Source: Chloroflexi bacterium RIFCSPLOWO2_02_FULL_71_16 (GTDB lineage: Bacteria; Chloroflexota; Limnocylindria; P2-11E). Taken from it: 7,902 bases of DNA. The stretch is taken from the NCBI GenBank assembly GCA_001795345.1, contig MGON01000072.1, positions 14,085 to 21,986 on the forward strand, in the 5' to 3' direction. The notes beneath the pieces are model-generated. The model was not told the origin of the DNA, did not search any database, and was given only the letters and a program-made list of their open reading frames with translations. The position numbers and the translations under genes were made by a program. Positions 1 through 7,209 of the stretch are shown one piece after another (position 1 is the stretch's first letter; each line of letters starts with the position of its first letter).

Positions 1-266
1 CGGTACGGGGTGTGGACGGCGAGCACGTTCGGGGGACCGAAAGCCTCAGCCGCGAGCGCCGCGACCGCGGCGCTGTCGATGCCGCCGGAGAGGCCGACGA
101 CCGCTCGCCGCAGCGATCCCACCTTGGCGGTCTCCTCACGGAGGAAGGCCACCAGCATCCGGCGCACGAGGCCCTCGTCGATGCGCAGCGGCGAGAGGTC
201 CGACGGGTCGGGCCGGATCGCGCCGACGCGCTGCGCGAGGAACGGTGCCGTCTCGGGCGCGCTCAG
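1..266 (-). CDS. nadE: NAD+ synthetase, N-terminal part (cut by window edge)
   Basis: NAD synthetase adenylates deaminoNAD with ATP and then amidates it with ammonia, the last step of NAD+ synthesis in the cytoplasm. The visible 88 codons contain the ATP pyrophosphatase P-loop SGGIDS (residues 60-65 from the proposed start), inside [16 protein letters not shown]. It is followed by the [12 protein letters not shown] segment typical of the family, and the upstream helix [13 protein letters not shown] also fits. The rest lies beyond position 1. The frame has no ATG before the conserved core. The earliest sensible start is a CTG at 266-264, which overlaps the upstream TGA as CTGA, just like the ATGA overlaps elsewhere in the window. 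GGGAGG (272-267) abuts it, which is too close for an ideal ribosome binding site. A later GTG or ATG (about residues 34-37) would cut into the conserved region. The family call is firm; the start is uncertain. It lacks the N-terminal glutaminase domain, which the upstream gene appears to supply. Confidence 0.88.
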   Translation of the reverse strand, partial: MSAPETAPFLAQRVGAIRPDPSDLSPLRIDEGLVRRMLVAFLREETAKVGSLRRAVVGLSGGIDSAAVAALAAEAFGPPNVLAVHTPY

Positions 267-1162
267 CCTCCCACCGCCTTCGGCCGCGGCATCGGCTCCG
301 GGGCGGCGGCCGGCGCCGGTAGCGCCCCCGTGCGCTCCCCGAGGTGGCGCAGGACGAGGTCCACGCGCTCGTCCCGCAGCAGCGGGTTCCGCGCGCGCTC
401 GCGCGCGGCGAGCGCCGGGTCTATCTCCGCGAGCAGCAGCTCCTCGTCGAACTCGGCGGCCCGCGCCACCACGGTCCCGTCCGGCGCCACGACCTCCGAA
501 CCGCCCCAGAAGGCGATGCCGTCCTCGTGTCCGACGCGGTTCACGTACACGACGTAGACGGTGAGGTACTGGGCGTAGAAACGGTCCATCAGCCGGCACG
601 ACTCGGCCGTCCCGAGGTCGCCGCCCTCAGCCACGCCGCGCCCGGGGCTGGCCGAAGGGGAGAACACGACGAGCGCGCCCTCGACCGCGTAGACGTACGG
701 CACCGAGACGTGCCAGATGTCCTCGCAGATCGCGATGCCCGCGGTGCCGAGAGCGCTCGGGAACACGTCGAACCGCTCACCTGGGCCGAAGTAGCGGCCG
801 TCGTCGAAGATGCCGTAGGTCGGCAGGTAGACCTTTCGGTGGACGTGCACGACGCGTCCCGCCGACCAGTACGCCTGCGCGATGTGGATCCGCGCCTCCG
901 GCGTGCGCTCCACGAAGCCGGCCATGACGTCGATGTCCCGCGACGCCTCCGCGATCGGGCGAAGCCGCTCGTCGTCGGGCGACATGGCCAGGTCGTTGGC
1001 GAGGTCCTTCAGGTAGTAGCCCGTGAGCGACAGCTCCGGGAACACGATGAGGCGGGCCCCCGCGGCCCGCGCGCGGTCGATCCGGTCGAGGTGCATCGCG
1101 CGGTTCCGCTCGAACGCGCCGAGGGCCGGGGCCACCTGGGCGATCGCGATGCGGACGGTCAT
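263..1162 (-). CDS. Nitrilase-superfamily amidohydrolase, likely glutaminase partner of NAD synthetase
   Basis: This is a 299-residue carbon-nitrogen hydrolase. The Glu-Lys-Cys triad is visible: E43 in [11 protein letters not shown]110 in [10 protein letters not shown] and C146 in AICEDIWH. These motifs resemble the glutaminase domain of glutamine-dependent NAD synthetase, in which the cysteine attacks glutamine and ammonia is channelled to the synthetase. The next gene is an NAD synthetase, so a two-subunit version of that enzyme is the best inference. Another amidase role is possible, because the nitrilase superfamily is broad. The start is ATG at 1162, overlapping the TGA of the guanylyltransferase gene as ATGA. 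GGAG (1176-1173) lies 10 to 7 bases upstream of the ATG. The open frame continues far upstream inside the previous gene, but those residues are only an arginine-rich shadow. The last 25 or so residues (Pro/Ala-rich, after GERTGAL) look like a flexible tail. Confidence 0.9.
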   Translation of the reverse strand: MTVRIAIAQVAPALGAFERNRAMHLDRIDRARAAGARLIVFPELSLTGYYLKDLANDLAMSPDDERLRPIAEASRDIDVMAGFVERTPEARIHIAQAYWSAGRVVHVHRKVYLPTYGIFDDGRYFGPGERFDVFPSALGTAGIAICEDIWHVSVPYVYAVEGALVVFSPSASPGRGVAEGGDLGTAESCRLMDRFYAQYLTVYVVYVNRVGHEDGIAFWGGSEVVAPDGTVVARAAEFDEELLLAEIDPALAARERARNPLLRDERVDLVLRHLGERTGALPAPAAAPEPMPRPKAVGG

Positions 1163-3660
1163 GAGGCGCTCCGGAGCGTCCCGACCCGCTCCGCGTACTG
1201 GTGCGCGAGCGCCCACGCGCGGCCCTCGTCGGCCGCCTCGGCCCAGATCGTGAACATCGGCTGATCGATATCGGGCAGGACGAGCACCCACTCGCCGTCC
1301 TGCACGTGCTTCACGCCGTCCACCTGGCGCGTCCGCTCGGTGGCGGGCTCCTGGGCGAGCATGCGCATGACCAGGCCGCGGCTCTCGAGCGGGCAGGCGA
1401 CCTTCAGCCGGGCCATCTGCGGCGTCGGCGTCTCGTCGAGGACCTGCGTCAGGCCGACCCCGCGCACCGCGAGCACCTCGAGCAGCTTCGCCACGGCGAA
1501 CAGCCCGTCGAACGACGGGTGGAAGCGCGGGAAGATGAAGCCGCCGAGGCCGTCCGCGACCAGCAGCGGATGCTCGCGCGCGGCGAAGCGCATCTGCGCC
1601 TCCGCCGAAGCGCGCACGCGCAGCACGCGCCCGCCGGCGGCGCCGACGAGCTCCTCGATGGAGCTGGGCCCGAAGGGCGGCACCGCGATCACGCCGGGTG
1701 TCGTGCGCGCGATGACCGACGCGAACGCCGTGAGGAAGTGCCGGTCCTCGGCGACGCGGCCGCGATCGTCCACGACGAAGATCTTCTCCCCGCCCGCGTC
1801 GATGGTGACCCCGAAGCTGGCGCGGAGCGTCGAGGTGATCGCCGCTAGCTCCTGCATCTCCTGCTGGAACTCCTCGATGGACCGGGAGCCGACGTTCTCG
1901 GACACGACGGCGTTGATGGCGATGACGTCCACTCCGAGGGCGCTGAGCAGCTGGGGCAGGAACTGCGCGCCGGTGCCGTGCGAGTAGTTCACGACGATCT
2001 TGAAGCGCGCGGCCTCGATCTCGCGGCGGTGGACGACCTCGGCGAGGAACGCCTCGCCGTAGGCCTCGCCGACGCGCGGGACGTCGTAGATCTGACCGAC
2101 CCGGTCGTAGGTGACGCGCCGGAAGTCCTCCCGGAAGAAGACGTTCTCGACCTTCCGCTCGGCGGCCTTCCCCATGTCGAGCGCCGCCTGATCGAAGAAC
2201 TTCAGGTCGCAGACACGGTCGTCGAAGGGCGAGACGCGGACGTGGATCCCGCCGGCCGCGCCGATCCGCCGCGTCTCGAAGCGCGCGATGGGGATGGGCA
2301 GCTGGTCGACGTCCGCGACGGCCACGCCGCTGCCGACGATGCCGCTCATGAGCGCGCGCTTCAGCATGCGGCTGGCGCGGTGCTGGTCGCGGTTCATGGT
2401 CACCGTCGCGTCGGGCGGGAGCGTCGATGCGTACGCGGCGCCGAGCTGCGCGGCGAACTCCGGCGTGAGGTCGACGTTGACGAGGCCCGTCACGCCGAAG
2501 CGCCCGAAGAGCGCGCGCCGGCCCTGCGCTCCCCAGATGAGGCTGGTGTGCACGACGGCGCCGCTCTCGATCTGCTTGTCGGGCCAGATCTTCACCTGCG
2601 CGCGCACGCGCGCCCCCTCGCCGACGATGGAGTGGTCGGCGACCACGCTGCCCTCCTCGAGGGCGACGCGGGCCTTGAGCGCGCACTGCCGCCCGACGAT
2701 CGCGCCGTGCACCTCGGAGCGCTCGCCGACGTACGTGTTCCGCCAGATGATCGACCGGTCGATCACGGCACCCGACTCGACGACGACGTAGTCGCGGAGG
2801 ACCGTGGGGCCCAAGATCTGCGCCTCGGGCCCGATCTTCGTGCCGGTGCCCAGGAAGATCGCTCCGTGAAGGAGCGCGCTCGGGTGGATCTCGACGTCGC
2901 CGCCGGTCCAGACCCCCGGGAGCAGCTCGCGCCCGAACGGCTCGACCTTGACCTTGCCCTCGAGGGCGTCGGCGTTGGCGCGGGCGTACTCCGCGATGTT
3001 CCCGACGTCGGTCCAGTAGGACCCCTCGGCGACGCAGCCGTAGAGCGGCTCGCCCTCAGCTAGGAGCTGCGGGAACAGATCCTTGCTGAAGTCGAAGGCC
3101 GCCCCGACCGGATAGCGCTCCATCACGCGCGGATCGATCACGTAGATGCCGGTGTTGATGGTGTCCGAGAACACCTCGCCCCACGACGGCTTCTCGAGGA
3201 ACTTCGTGACCCGGCCCTCGCCGTCGGTGATGACCACGCCGTACTCGAGCGGATCGGGGACGTGCACGAGCGTGAGCGTCACGGCCGCCTTCTTCTCCTC
3301 GTGGAAGGCGATCACTCTCGCGAGGTCGATGTCGGTCAGAGCGTCACCGGAGATGACCAGGAACGGCGCGTCCAGCGCCTTTCCGAGCTGGCGCACGGAT
3401 CCGCCCGTCCCGAGCGGGGTCTCCTCGACGCTGTAGCGCAGCCGCATCCCGACCGAGCCGCCGTCGCCGTACGCGTCCTGGATCACGCTGGCCATGTACT
3501 GGAGGGTCACGAACGCGTCGGTGATGCCGTGGCGCTTCAGCAGGTCGAAGATGTGCCCAATGCAGGGCTTGTCCACGATCGGGACCATCGGCTTCGGTCG
3601 GCCGATGGTCAGTGGTCTGAGGCGGCTCCCCTCGCCGCCGGCCATCACGACGGCGCGCAT
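1159..3660 (-). CDS. Mannose-1-phosphate guanylyltransferase fused to a degenerate phosphomannomutase-like domain
   Basis: This 833-residue protein has three parts. Residues 1-235 are a nucleotidyltransferase: [13 protein letters not shown] at 6-18, the substrate lysine in [14 protein letters not shown] at 105-110, FLEKP at 154-158, NTGIYVIDP and YWTDVGN. Such enzymes join a sugar-1-phosphate to an NTP, here most likely mannose-1-phosphate and GTP to GDP-mannose. Residues 255-377 are a left-handed beta-helix of hexapeptide repeats. Residues 380-833 follow the phosphomannomutase fold ([26 protein letters not shown]), but its active-site loops do not match an active enzyme. The Ser-phosphate TGSHNP loop is replaced by GGIHVR near 470, the DGDxDR metal loop by DAGGEK (621-626), the sugar loop GExSGH by DGLGGF (703-708), and the RxSGTEP phosphate loop by [10 protein letters not shown] (795-804). 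The first part is probably active; the last is probably structural or regulatory. The nucleotide and sugar are inferred from the family, so glucose-1-phosphate remains possible. The ATG at 3660 gives the expected [10 protein letters not shown]-terminus, with no ribosome binding site but a -10-like hexamer close by. It overlaps the nitrilase gene by 4 bases. Confidence 0.9.
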   Translation of the reverse strand: MRAVVMAGGEGSRLRPLTIGRPKPMVPIVDKPCIGHIFDLLKRHGITDAFVTLQYMASVIQDAYGDGGSVGMRLRYSVEETPLGTGGSVRQLGKALDAPFLVISGDALTDIDLARVIAFHEEKKAAVTLTLVHVPDPLEYGVVITDGEGRVTKFLEKPSWGEVFSDTINTGIYVIDPRVMERYPVGAAFDFSKDLFPQLLAEGEPLYGCVAEGSYWTDVGNIAEYARANADALEGKVKVEPFGRELLPGVWTGGDVEIHPSALLHGAIFLGTGTKIGPEAQILGPTVLRDYVVVESGAVIDRSIIWRNTYVGERSEVHGAIVGRQCALKARVALEEGSVVADHSIVGEGARVRAQVKIWPDKQIESGAVVHTSLIWGAQGRRALFGRFGVTGLVNVDLTPEFAAQLGAAYASTLPPDATVTMNRDQHRASRMLKRALMSGIVGSGVAVADVDQLPIPIARFETRRIGAAGGIHVRVSPFDDRVCDLKFFDQAALDMGKAAERKVENVFFREDFRRVTYDRVGQIYDVPRVGEAYGEAFLAEVVHRREIEAARFKIVVNYSHGTGAQFLPQLLSALGVDVIAINAVVSENVGSRSIEEFQQEMQELAAITSTLRASFGVTIDAGGEKIFVVDDRGRVAEDRHFLTAFASVIARTTPGVIAVPPFGPSSIEELVGAAGGRVLRVRASAEAQMRFAAREHPLLVADGLGGFIFPRFHPSFDGLFAVAKLLEVLAVRGVGLTQVLDETPTPQMARLKVACPLESRGLVMRMLAQEPATERTRQVDGVKHVQDGEWVLVLPDIDQPMFTIWAEAADEGRAWALAHQYAERVGTLRSAS
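1167..1178. promoter_or_regulatory. 12-bp perfect palindrome over the nitrilase ribosome binding site
   Basis: CGCTCCGGAGCG reads the same on both strands. On the mRNA it can form a 4-bp stem with a CCGG loop and includes the GGAG that would serve the ATG at 1162. Ribosomes finishing the guanylyltransferase gene would open it, which would tie translation of the nitrilase to its upstream neighbour. It also lies in the coding sequence of the last residues of that protein, so chance is possible. Confidence 0.3.
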
Positions 3661-3672
3661 GGGGCCAGTCTA
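3661..3672 (-). promoter_or_regulatory. Possible leaderless promoter of the guanylyltransferase operon
   Basis: On the minus strand TAGACT (3672-3667) fits the TAnnnT form of a bacterial -10 box and ends 6 bases before the ATG. No purine-rich ribosome binding site is seen. That spacing would place the RNA start at or next to the ATG, giving a leaderless mRNA. No good -35 box lies 16-18 bases upstream, so this is a weak prediction. Confidence 0.35.
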
Positions 3673-3767
3673 TGTTTCGCGCTCGGCCTGCGGCCTCGCC
3701 GCCTCGACGCCGCTCGTCGATCTCGCTCGCGCGGGCGGAGCCGGACGCTCGCTCGCGCCTTTCTTTC
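3661..3767. other. GC-rich intergenic gap with an 11-bp direct repeat
   Basis: This 107-base gap separates the 67-residue gene from the guanylyltransferase gene. CTCGCTCGCGC occurs twice on the plus strand (3722-3732 and 3748-3758), with related CGCTCG at 3710-3715. GGCC-TGC-GGCC near 3685-3695 could form only a very small hairpin. I see no hairpin followed by a T-run in the direction of transcription, so no intrinsic terminator can be called. Confidence 0.5.
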
Positions 3768-3971
3768 CTAGAGGGCTTTCACGTCGATGTCGTGCAGCGC
3801 GGACTTCACCAGGTGGGCGGCCTCCTGGAACGCTATCGCCTTGCCGCGGTCGAGGGCGGCCGCATAGGAGTCGTTCACGTCCTCAGAGGCGCGCTCATCG
3901 TGCTTGTGGAAGAGCTCTTCGAGCTGGTCGATGGAGAGCTTCACGCGGTCCCGCGCGGCGCTGCTGATCAC
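3768..3971 (-). CDS. Small helical protein of unknown function, 67 residues
   Basis: I do not recognise this protein. It is charged, has no cysteine, no signal peptide and no membrane segment, and looks helical throughout (for example SIDQLEELFHKHDER and KAIAFQEAAHLVKSALHDI). The start is GTG at 3971 (ISSAARDRVKLS follows), supported by GGAGG at 3982-3978 with 6 bases of spacing, the best ribosome binding site in the window. It ends with TAG at 3770-3768. It lies 49 bases after the Rieske gene, where actinobacterial suf operons usually carry sufC. The ordinary amino-acid make-up, against the Arg/Pro-rich shadows elsewhere, and the good ribosome binding site favour a real gene. It could be read from the suf promoter or from the -10-like box at 4007-4002. 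A link to iron-sulfur assembly rests on position alone. Confidence 0.7.
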   Translation of the reverse strand: MISSAARDRVKLSIDQLEELFHKHDERASEDVNDSYAAALDRGKAIAFQEAAHLVKSALHDIDVKAL

Positions 3972-3977
3972 GAACCC

Positions 3978-3982
3978 CCTCC
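3978..3982 (-). promoter_or_regulatory. Ribosome binding site GGAGG for the 67-residue gene
   Basis: GGAGG on the minus strand, followed by GGGTTC and then GTG. The 6-base spacing is ideal, and this decides the GTG start of a gene that has no homology support. Confidence 0.65.
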
Positions 3983-4001
3983 GAAGCGCTGGCTGCGCCC
4001 G

Positions 4002-4007
4002 ATCATA
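4002..4007 (-). promoter_or_regulatory. Possible -10 box TATGAT before the 67-residue gene
   Basis: TATGAT on the minus strand differs from TATAAT at one base and sits in the 49-base gap after the Rieske gene. Transcription would start near 3995, giving a leader of about 24 bases that contains GGAGG. No convincing -35 box is found 16-18 bases upstream. An internal promoter is therefore possible but unproven. Confidence 0.3.
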
Positions 4008-4020
4008 TGAGAGGGACGGT

Positions 4021-4383
4021 CTAGCCGCCGATCTCCAGCTCGCGGGTGGCCACGGCGAGGTCCACCTCGACGCGGCCGTCCACGACCCGCACGGGGTAAG
4101 CGTTCACCGGGAACACCGCCGGAAGCGCCTTGACCTCGCCGGTCACCAGGTCGAAGCGGGCCCCGTGCCGCGGGCACTCGACGCAGGAGCCCTCGAGCTC
4201 ACCCTCGCCGAGCACGCCGCCGTCGTGAGTGCACACGTTGTCGATGGCGCCGAACGAGCCGTCCTCCATGTGGCCCACGCAGAGGCTCCTGCCGTCGACG
4301 TCGACGACCTGGACCTCGCCCGGGGCGATGTCGTCCACGCGAGCGACGGTGACGAAGCCCTGTGCGCCGCCCTCGCTCGTCAT
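4021..4383 (-). CDS. Rieske [2Fe-2S] ferredoxin-like protein of the suf operon
   Basis: This 120-residue single-domain Rieske protein is the size of the ferredoxin subunits of non-heme iron oxygenases. The cluster ligands are clear: C51 and H53 in CTHDGG, and C70 and H73 in CPRHGARFD. Two cysteines and two histidines bind a [2Fe-2S] cluster that carries single electrons. There is no signal or membrane segment, so it is cytoplasmic. The ATG at 4383 overlaps the sufD TGA as ATGA, so the two are probably translated together. No oxygenase subunit lies nearby. In many actinobacteria a Rieske gene follows sufD in this way, and it may supply electrons for cluster assembly or be an early client; its exact job there is not known to me. 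Assignment to the fold is firm; partner and role are inferred. Confidence 0.92.
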   Translation of the reverse strand: MTSEGGAQGFVTVARVDDIAPGEVQVVDVDGRSLCVGHMEDGSFGAIDNVCTHDGGVLGEGELEGSCVECPRHGARFDLVTGEVKALPAVFPVNAYPVRVVDGRVEVDLAVATRELEIGG

Positions 4384-5639
4384 GCCACGAGCTCGATCTC
4401 GGCCACGCCCCCGATCCGCGGGCGCAGCGCCTCCAGGACCCGCGCGCGGATGGCCGCGTCGGGGATCCGGTCGAGGACCCGCGCGAACGAGCCGCGGACC
4501 AGGAGCTCCTCCGCCGTGCGGCGATCGATGCCCCTCGTCATGACGTAGAAGACCTCTTCCTCCTGGATCCGCCCGGCGGTCGCGCCGTGGCCGCAGCGCG
4601 CGACGTCATTCGTGAGGATCTCGAGGACGGGGATGGGATCCGCGCCGGCCTTGTCCGAGAGCAGGAGATTGCGGCACTCCTGGTAGGAGCCGGTCATGCT
4701 GCTCGTCGGCTCCACCCGGATGAGGCCGTAGAAGACCGCCTTCGCGCTCTCGTAGAGGGCCGAGAGGTAGAGAAGATCGCTCTGCGAGGCCTTGCAGTCG
4801 AGGCGCTGGAACGAGTTCACGTCGATGCGCTGCGAGTCCGCGGCGGCGACGAGGCCGTAGAGCTTCACCTCGGCACCGTCGCCCCGGATGTCCGAGAGGA
4901 TCCCGAGCTTCGTCCGCAGGCTGCCAAGCAGGACGTTGAAGGTCGCGAGCGTGCTGCCGCGCTCCGATCCGTACCACTGAGCCCCGACATCCCACACGTC
5001 CTCGCCGTACCGCTGCAGGTGCACGTAGCGCACGTTGGCCTCGTCACCGGCGTGGACCTCGAGGTGCGGGATCGCGAGGCGCCCAGCCCCGCCGGAGACC
5101 GAGGTGACGTCCTCGACGAGCGTGACGGCGCTCCCGCGGTCGGCCACGACGATGGTCCGCGAGAGGCAGGCCGCCTCGCCCGCGGCCCAGGTCCGCTCCA
5201 AGACGATCGGCTGCTCGAGGGCGACGCCCGGGGGGACATACACGAAGGTGCCCGCGGACCAGAGCGCGTCGGCGACGGCGACGATCCCGGCGTGCGTCGG
5301 GATCCGGCCCCCCCGGTCGATCCAGGCCTCCACGAGCTCCGGTCGCTCGCGGGCCGCGGCGGCGAGGTCGCCGACCCATACGCCCTTCGGAAGCCGGTCG
5401 CGGGTGTACGTGGCGGTGGATGTCGCGCCGACGAGGGGGCTCGCGGGGATCTGGGCGGGCGGAAAGCGGCGCCACTCCTCCTCGGCGCCGGTGGGCCACG
5501 GCTCCTGCGCCCCGAGCTCCGCGGCGCGACGCCGTGACGCGCGGAGGAGGTCGGGTTCACCCTCCCCGACACCGGACCGCTCGACCACGTCGGGGTCGAG
5601 CGGCTCGCGGACCTTCGGAAGGGTCGCGGCCGGGCTCAC
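4380..5639 (-). CDS. sufD: Fe-S cluster assembly protein SufD
   Basis: SufD pairs with SufB and the ATPase SufC in the SufBC2D complex, which builds iron-sulfur clusters in the cytoplasm. This 419-residue protein is close to the E. coli length (423). It shows the N-terminal EEWRRF segment, the long beta-helix core ([18 protein letters not shown] onward, then [24 protein letters not shown]) and the C-terminal [17 protein letters not shown] signature. H351 matches the conserved histidine known as H360 in E. coli SufD, and C349 lies two residues before it. The GTG start at 5639 overlaps the sufB TGA as GTGA. No strong ribosome binding site precedes it, which fits translational coupling. The gene ends in a 4-base overlap with the Rieske gene. 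Confidence 0.96.
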   Translation of the reverse strand: MSPAATLPKVREPLDPDVVERSGVGEGEPDLLRASRRRAAELGAQEPWPTGAEEEWRRFPPAQIPASPLVGATSTATYTRDRLPKGVWVGDLAAAARERPELVEAWIDRGGRIPTHAGIVAVADALWSAGTFVYVPPGVALEQPIVLERTWAAGEAACLSRTIVVADRGSAVTLVEDVTSVSGGAGRLAIPHLEVHAGDEANVRYVHLQRYGEDVWDVGAQWYGSERGSTLATFNVLLGSLRTKLGILSDIRGDGAEVKLYGLVAAADSQRIDVNSFQRLDCKASQSDLLYLSALYESAKAVFYGLIRVEPTSSMTGSYQECRNLLLSDKAGADPIPVLEILTNDVARCGHGATAGRIQEEEVFYVMTRGIDRRTAEELLVRGSFARVLDRIPDAAIRARVLEALRPRIGGVAEIELVA

Positions 5640-7048
5640 CCGATCGCGCCGACCATCTGCAGCTGGATCAGCCGGTTCATCTCGATCGCGTAGTCCATCG
5701 GGAGCGTCTTCACGATCGGCTCGATGAATCCGTTCACGACCATCGCGGTCGCGTCACCCTCAGAGAGGCCGCGGCTCATGAGGTAGAAGAGCTGCTCCTC
5801 GCCGACCTTCGAGACCGAGGCCTCGTGTCCGATGGTGACGTCGTCCTCGTCGATCTCCATGTACGGGTACGTGTCGCTGCGCGCGGTCTCATCGAGGATG
5901 AGGGCGTCGCAGCGGACCGTGCTCTTGGCGCCCTTGCACCCGGGGTAGATCTTCACGAGCCCGCGGTAGGTCTGCTTGCCCGTGCCCTTGCTGATGCCCT
6001 TGCTCGTGATGAGGCTGGTCGTGTTCGGCGCAGCGTGGACCATCTTCGCTCCGGCGTCCTGGTGCTGGTCGCTGCCCGCGAAGGCGACCGAGAGCACCTC
6101 GCCGTGCGCGCGCTCGCCGACGAGGTAGACCGAGGGGTACTTCATCGTGACCTTGCTGCCGAGGTTCGCGTCGATCCAGCTCATGCGGCCGTCCTTGTGC
6201 ACGACCGCGCGCTTCGTCACGAGGTTGTAGACGTTGTGGCTCCAGTTCTGGATCGTCGTGTATCGGACGTCGGCGCCTTCCTTGACGATGATCTCGACGA
6301 CCGCCGAGTGAAGGGTGTTCGTGGTGAAGATCGGAGCGGTGCATCCCTCGACGTAGTGAACGCTCGAGCCGGGCTCCGCGATGATCAGCGTGCGCTCGAA
6401 CTGGCCGGCGTTCTCGCTGTTGATGCGGAAGTAGGCCTGGAGAGGGATCTCGACCTTCACTCCGGCGGGGACCCACACGAACGATCCGCCCGACCACACC
6501 GCGGTGTTGAGCGCGGCGAGCTTGTTGTCGTTCGCCGGGATGACCGTGCCAAAGTATTCCTTGACGATGTCCTCGTGCTCGCGAAGCGCGGTGTCTGTAT
6601 CCATGAAGATGACACCCTGCGCCGCGAGATCCTTGCGGATGTTGTGGTAAACCGACTCGCTATCGAACTGGGCGCCCGCACCCGCGAGGTACTTCTGCTC
6701 CGCCTGCGGGATCCCGAGCTTGTCGAATGTCTTCTTGATGTAGTCCGGGACATCCTCCCAGTTCTTCACGCTCTTATCGGTCGCGCGCAGGTAGTAGTAG
6801 ATGTCTTCGAGGTCGATCGCCGAGAGGTCCGCGCCCCACGTCGGCATCTGGCGGGTGCGGTAGTGGCGGAGCGCCTTCAGCCGGCGCTGCAGCATCCAGT
6901 CGGGCTCGTGCTTGTAGGTCTGGCTGATCTCGCGGACGACGCTTTCGTCGAGGCCCTTCTTGAGCGGGTTGATGTACTTCGCTTCGTCGTACCAGCCGTA
7001 CTGGTACGCGCCGGGGACCTGGTCTTGGACCTTCGGATCGACTGCCAT
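5636..7048 (-). CDS. sufB: Fe-S cluster assembly protein SufB
   Basis: SufB is the scaffold on which sulfur and iron are assembled within SufBC2D. This 470-residue protein runs colinear with the C-terminal region of E. coli SufB (495 residues). C380 in RCDALIL and E409 in GHEAS lie at the same distance from the C-terminus as C405 and E434, which are needed for cluster formation. C236 in EGCTAP matches C254. The C-terminus [20 protein letters not shown] is typical. The N-terminus ([20 protein letters not shown]) has no cysteine, so the N-terminal CxxCxxxC motif seen in some SufB proteins is absent. The ATG at 7048 is favoured because the conserved [11 protein letters not shown] region follows at the usual distance. 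No ribosome binding site precedes it, and a promoter-like -10 lies 6 bases upstream, so the mRNA may be leaderless. It is the first gene of the suf block. Confidence 0.97.
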   Translation of the reverse strand: MAVDPKVQDQVPGAYQYGWYDEAKYINPLKKGLDESVVREISQTYKHEPDWMLQRRLKALRHYRTRQMPTWGADLSAIDLEDIYYYLRATDKSVKNWEDVPDYIKKTFDKLGIPQAEQKYLAGAGAQFDSESVYHNIRKDLAAQGVIFMDTDTALREHEDIVKEYFGTVIPANDNKLAALNTAVWSGGSFVWVPAGVKVEIPLQAYFRINSENAGQFERTLIIAEPGSSVHYVEGCTAPIFTTNTLHSAVVEIIVKEGADVRYTTIQNWSHNVYNLVTKRAVVHKDGRMSWIDANLGSKVTMKYPSVYLVGERAHGEVLSVAFAGSDQHQDAGAKMVHAAPNTTSLITSKGISKGTGKQTYRGLVKIYPGCKGAKSTVRCDALILDETARSDTYPYMEIDEDDVTIGHEASVSKVGEEQLFYLMSRGLSEGDATAMVVNGFIEPIVKTLPMDYAIEMNRLIQLQMVGAIG

Positions 7049-7083
7049 GGACCTATTTTCTACCTTCCAGGTCGGAATTCCAA
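7049..7083 (-). promoter_or_regulatory. Predicted sufB promoter, leaderless type, with possible operator
   Basis: On the minus strand TTGGAA (7083-7078) and GAAAAT (7060-7055) are separated by 17 bases, as expected for -35 and -10 boxes. The -10 ends 6 bases before the ATG, so transcription would begin at or near the start codon. An inverted pair GACCT (7073-7069) and AGGTC (7054-7050), 14 bases apart, spans the -10 box and could bind a repressor. A smaller ACCT-GGA-AGGT lies inside it. I recognise no named iron or SufR operator here. Confidence 0.45.
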
Positions 7084-7205
7084 GTCCACGTTTAGGTCGG
7101 TCGGTTCCCCTCCAAGTCGGCGGATCCGAGCCTCAGAGCCGCTGCTGGCGCAATGCGGGCGTTTCAGGGGGCGGTGGCTGGTCTGCAGGTCTCGGGGTCG
7201 GTCGG
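7069..7205. repeat. CCGACC-type short repeats upstream of sufB
   Basis: On the plus strand AGGTCGG occurs at 7069-7075 and 7094-7100, and AAGTCGG at 7114-7120. The 10-mer GGTCGGTCGG occurs at 7095-7104 and again at 7196-7205. The copies cover the whole gap between the methyltransferase and sufB. They may be operator half-sites or chance in GC-rich DNA. No clear terminator follows the methyltransferase stop. Confidence 0.4.
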
Positions 7206-7209
7206 TGGA

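Noticed and set aside
10..564. Two overlapping plus-strand open frames near the left edge
   Set aside because: They are antisense to the nitrilase and NAD synthetase, which carry catalytic motifs; the frames are Arg/Ala/Pro-rich.
1163..2686. Upstream extension of the nitrilase frame to 2686
   Set aside because: The added residues are Arg-rich shadow sequence inside the guanylyltransferase gene. Family similarity starts at the ATG at 1162.
1978..3063. 361-codon open frame on the plus strand
   Set aside because: It is antisense to the guanylyltransferase fusion, with biased Arg/Asp/Val/Leu composition and no recognisable domain.
3968..4177. 69-codon minus-strand frame running from the Rieske gene into the gap
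   Set aside because: Most of it is an Arg/Gly-rich shadow of the Rieske gene. The short in-frame ATG version in the gap (12 codons, ending at 3968) has no ribosome binding site.
4362..5537. 391-codon open frame on the plus strand
   Set aside because: It is a shadow of sufD with the same biased composition and no motif.
7121..7168. Possible terminator after the methyltransferase (CGGATCCG and CGCATTGCG palindromes)
   Set aside because: The stems are only 4 bp and no T-run follows on the transcribed strand.
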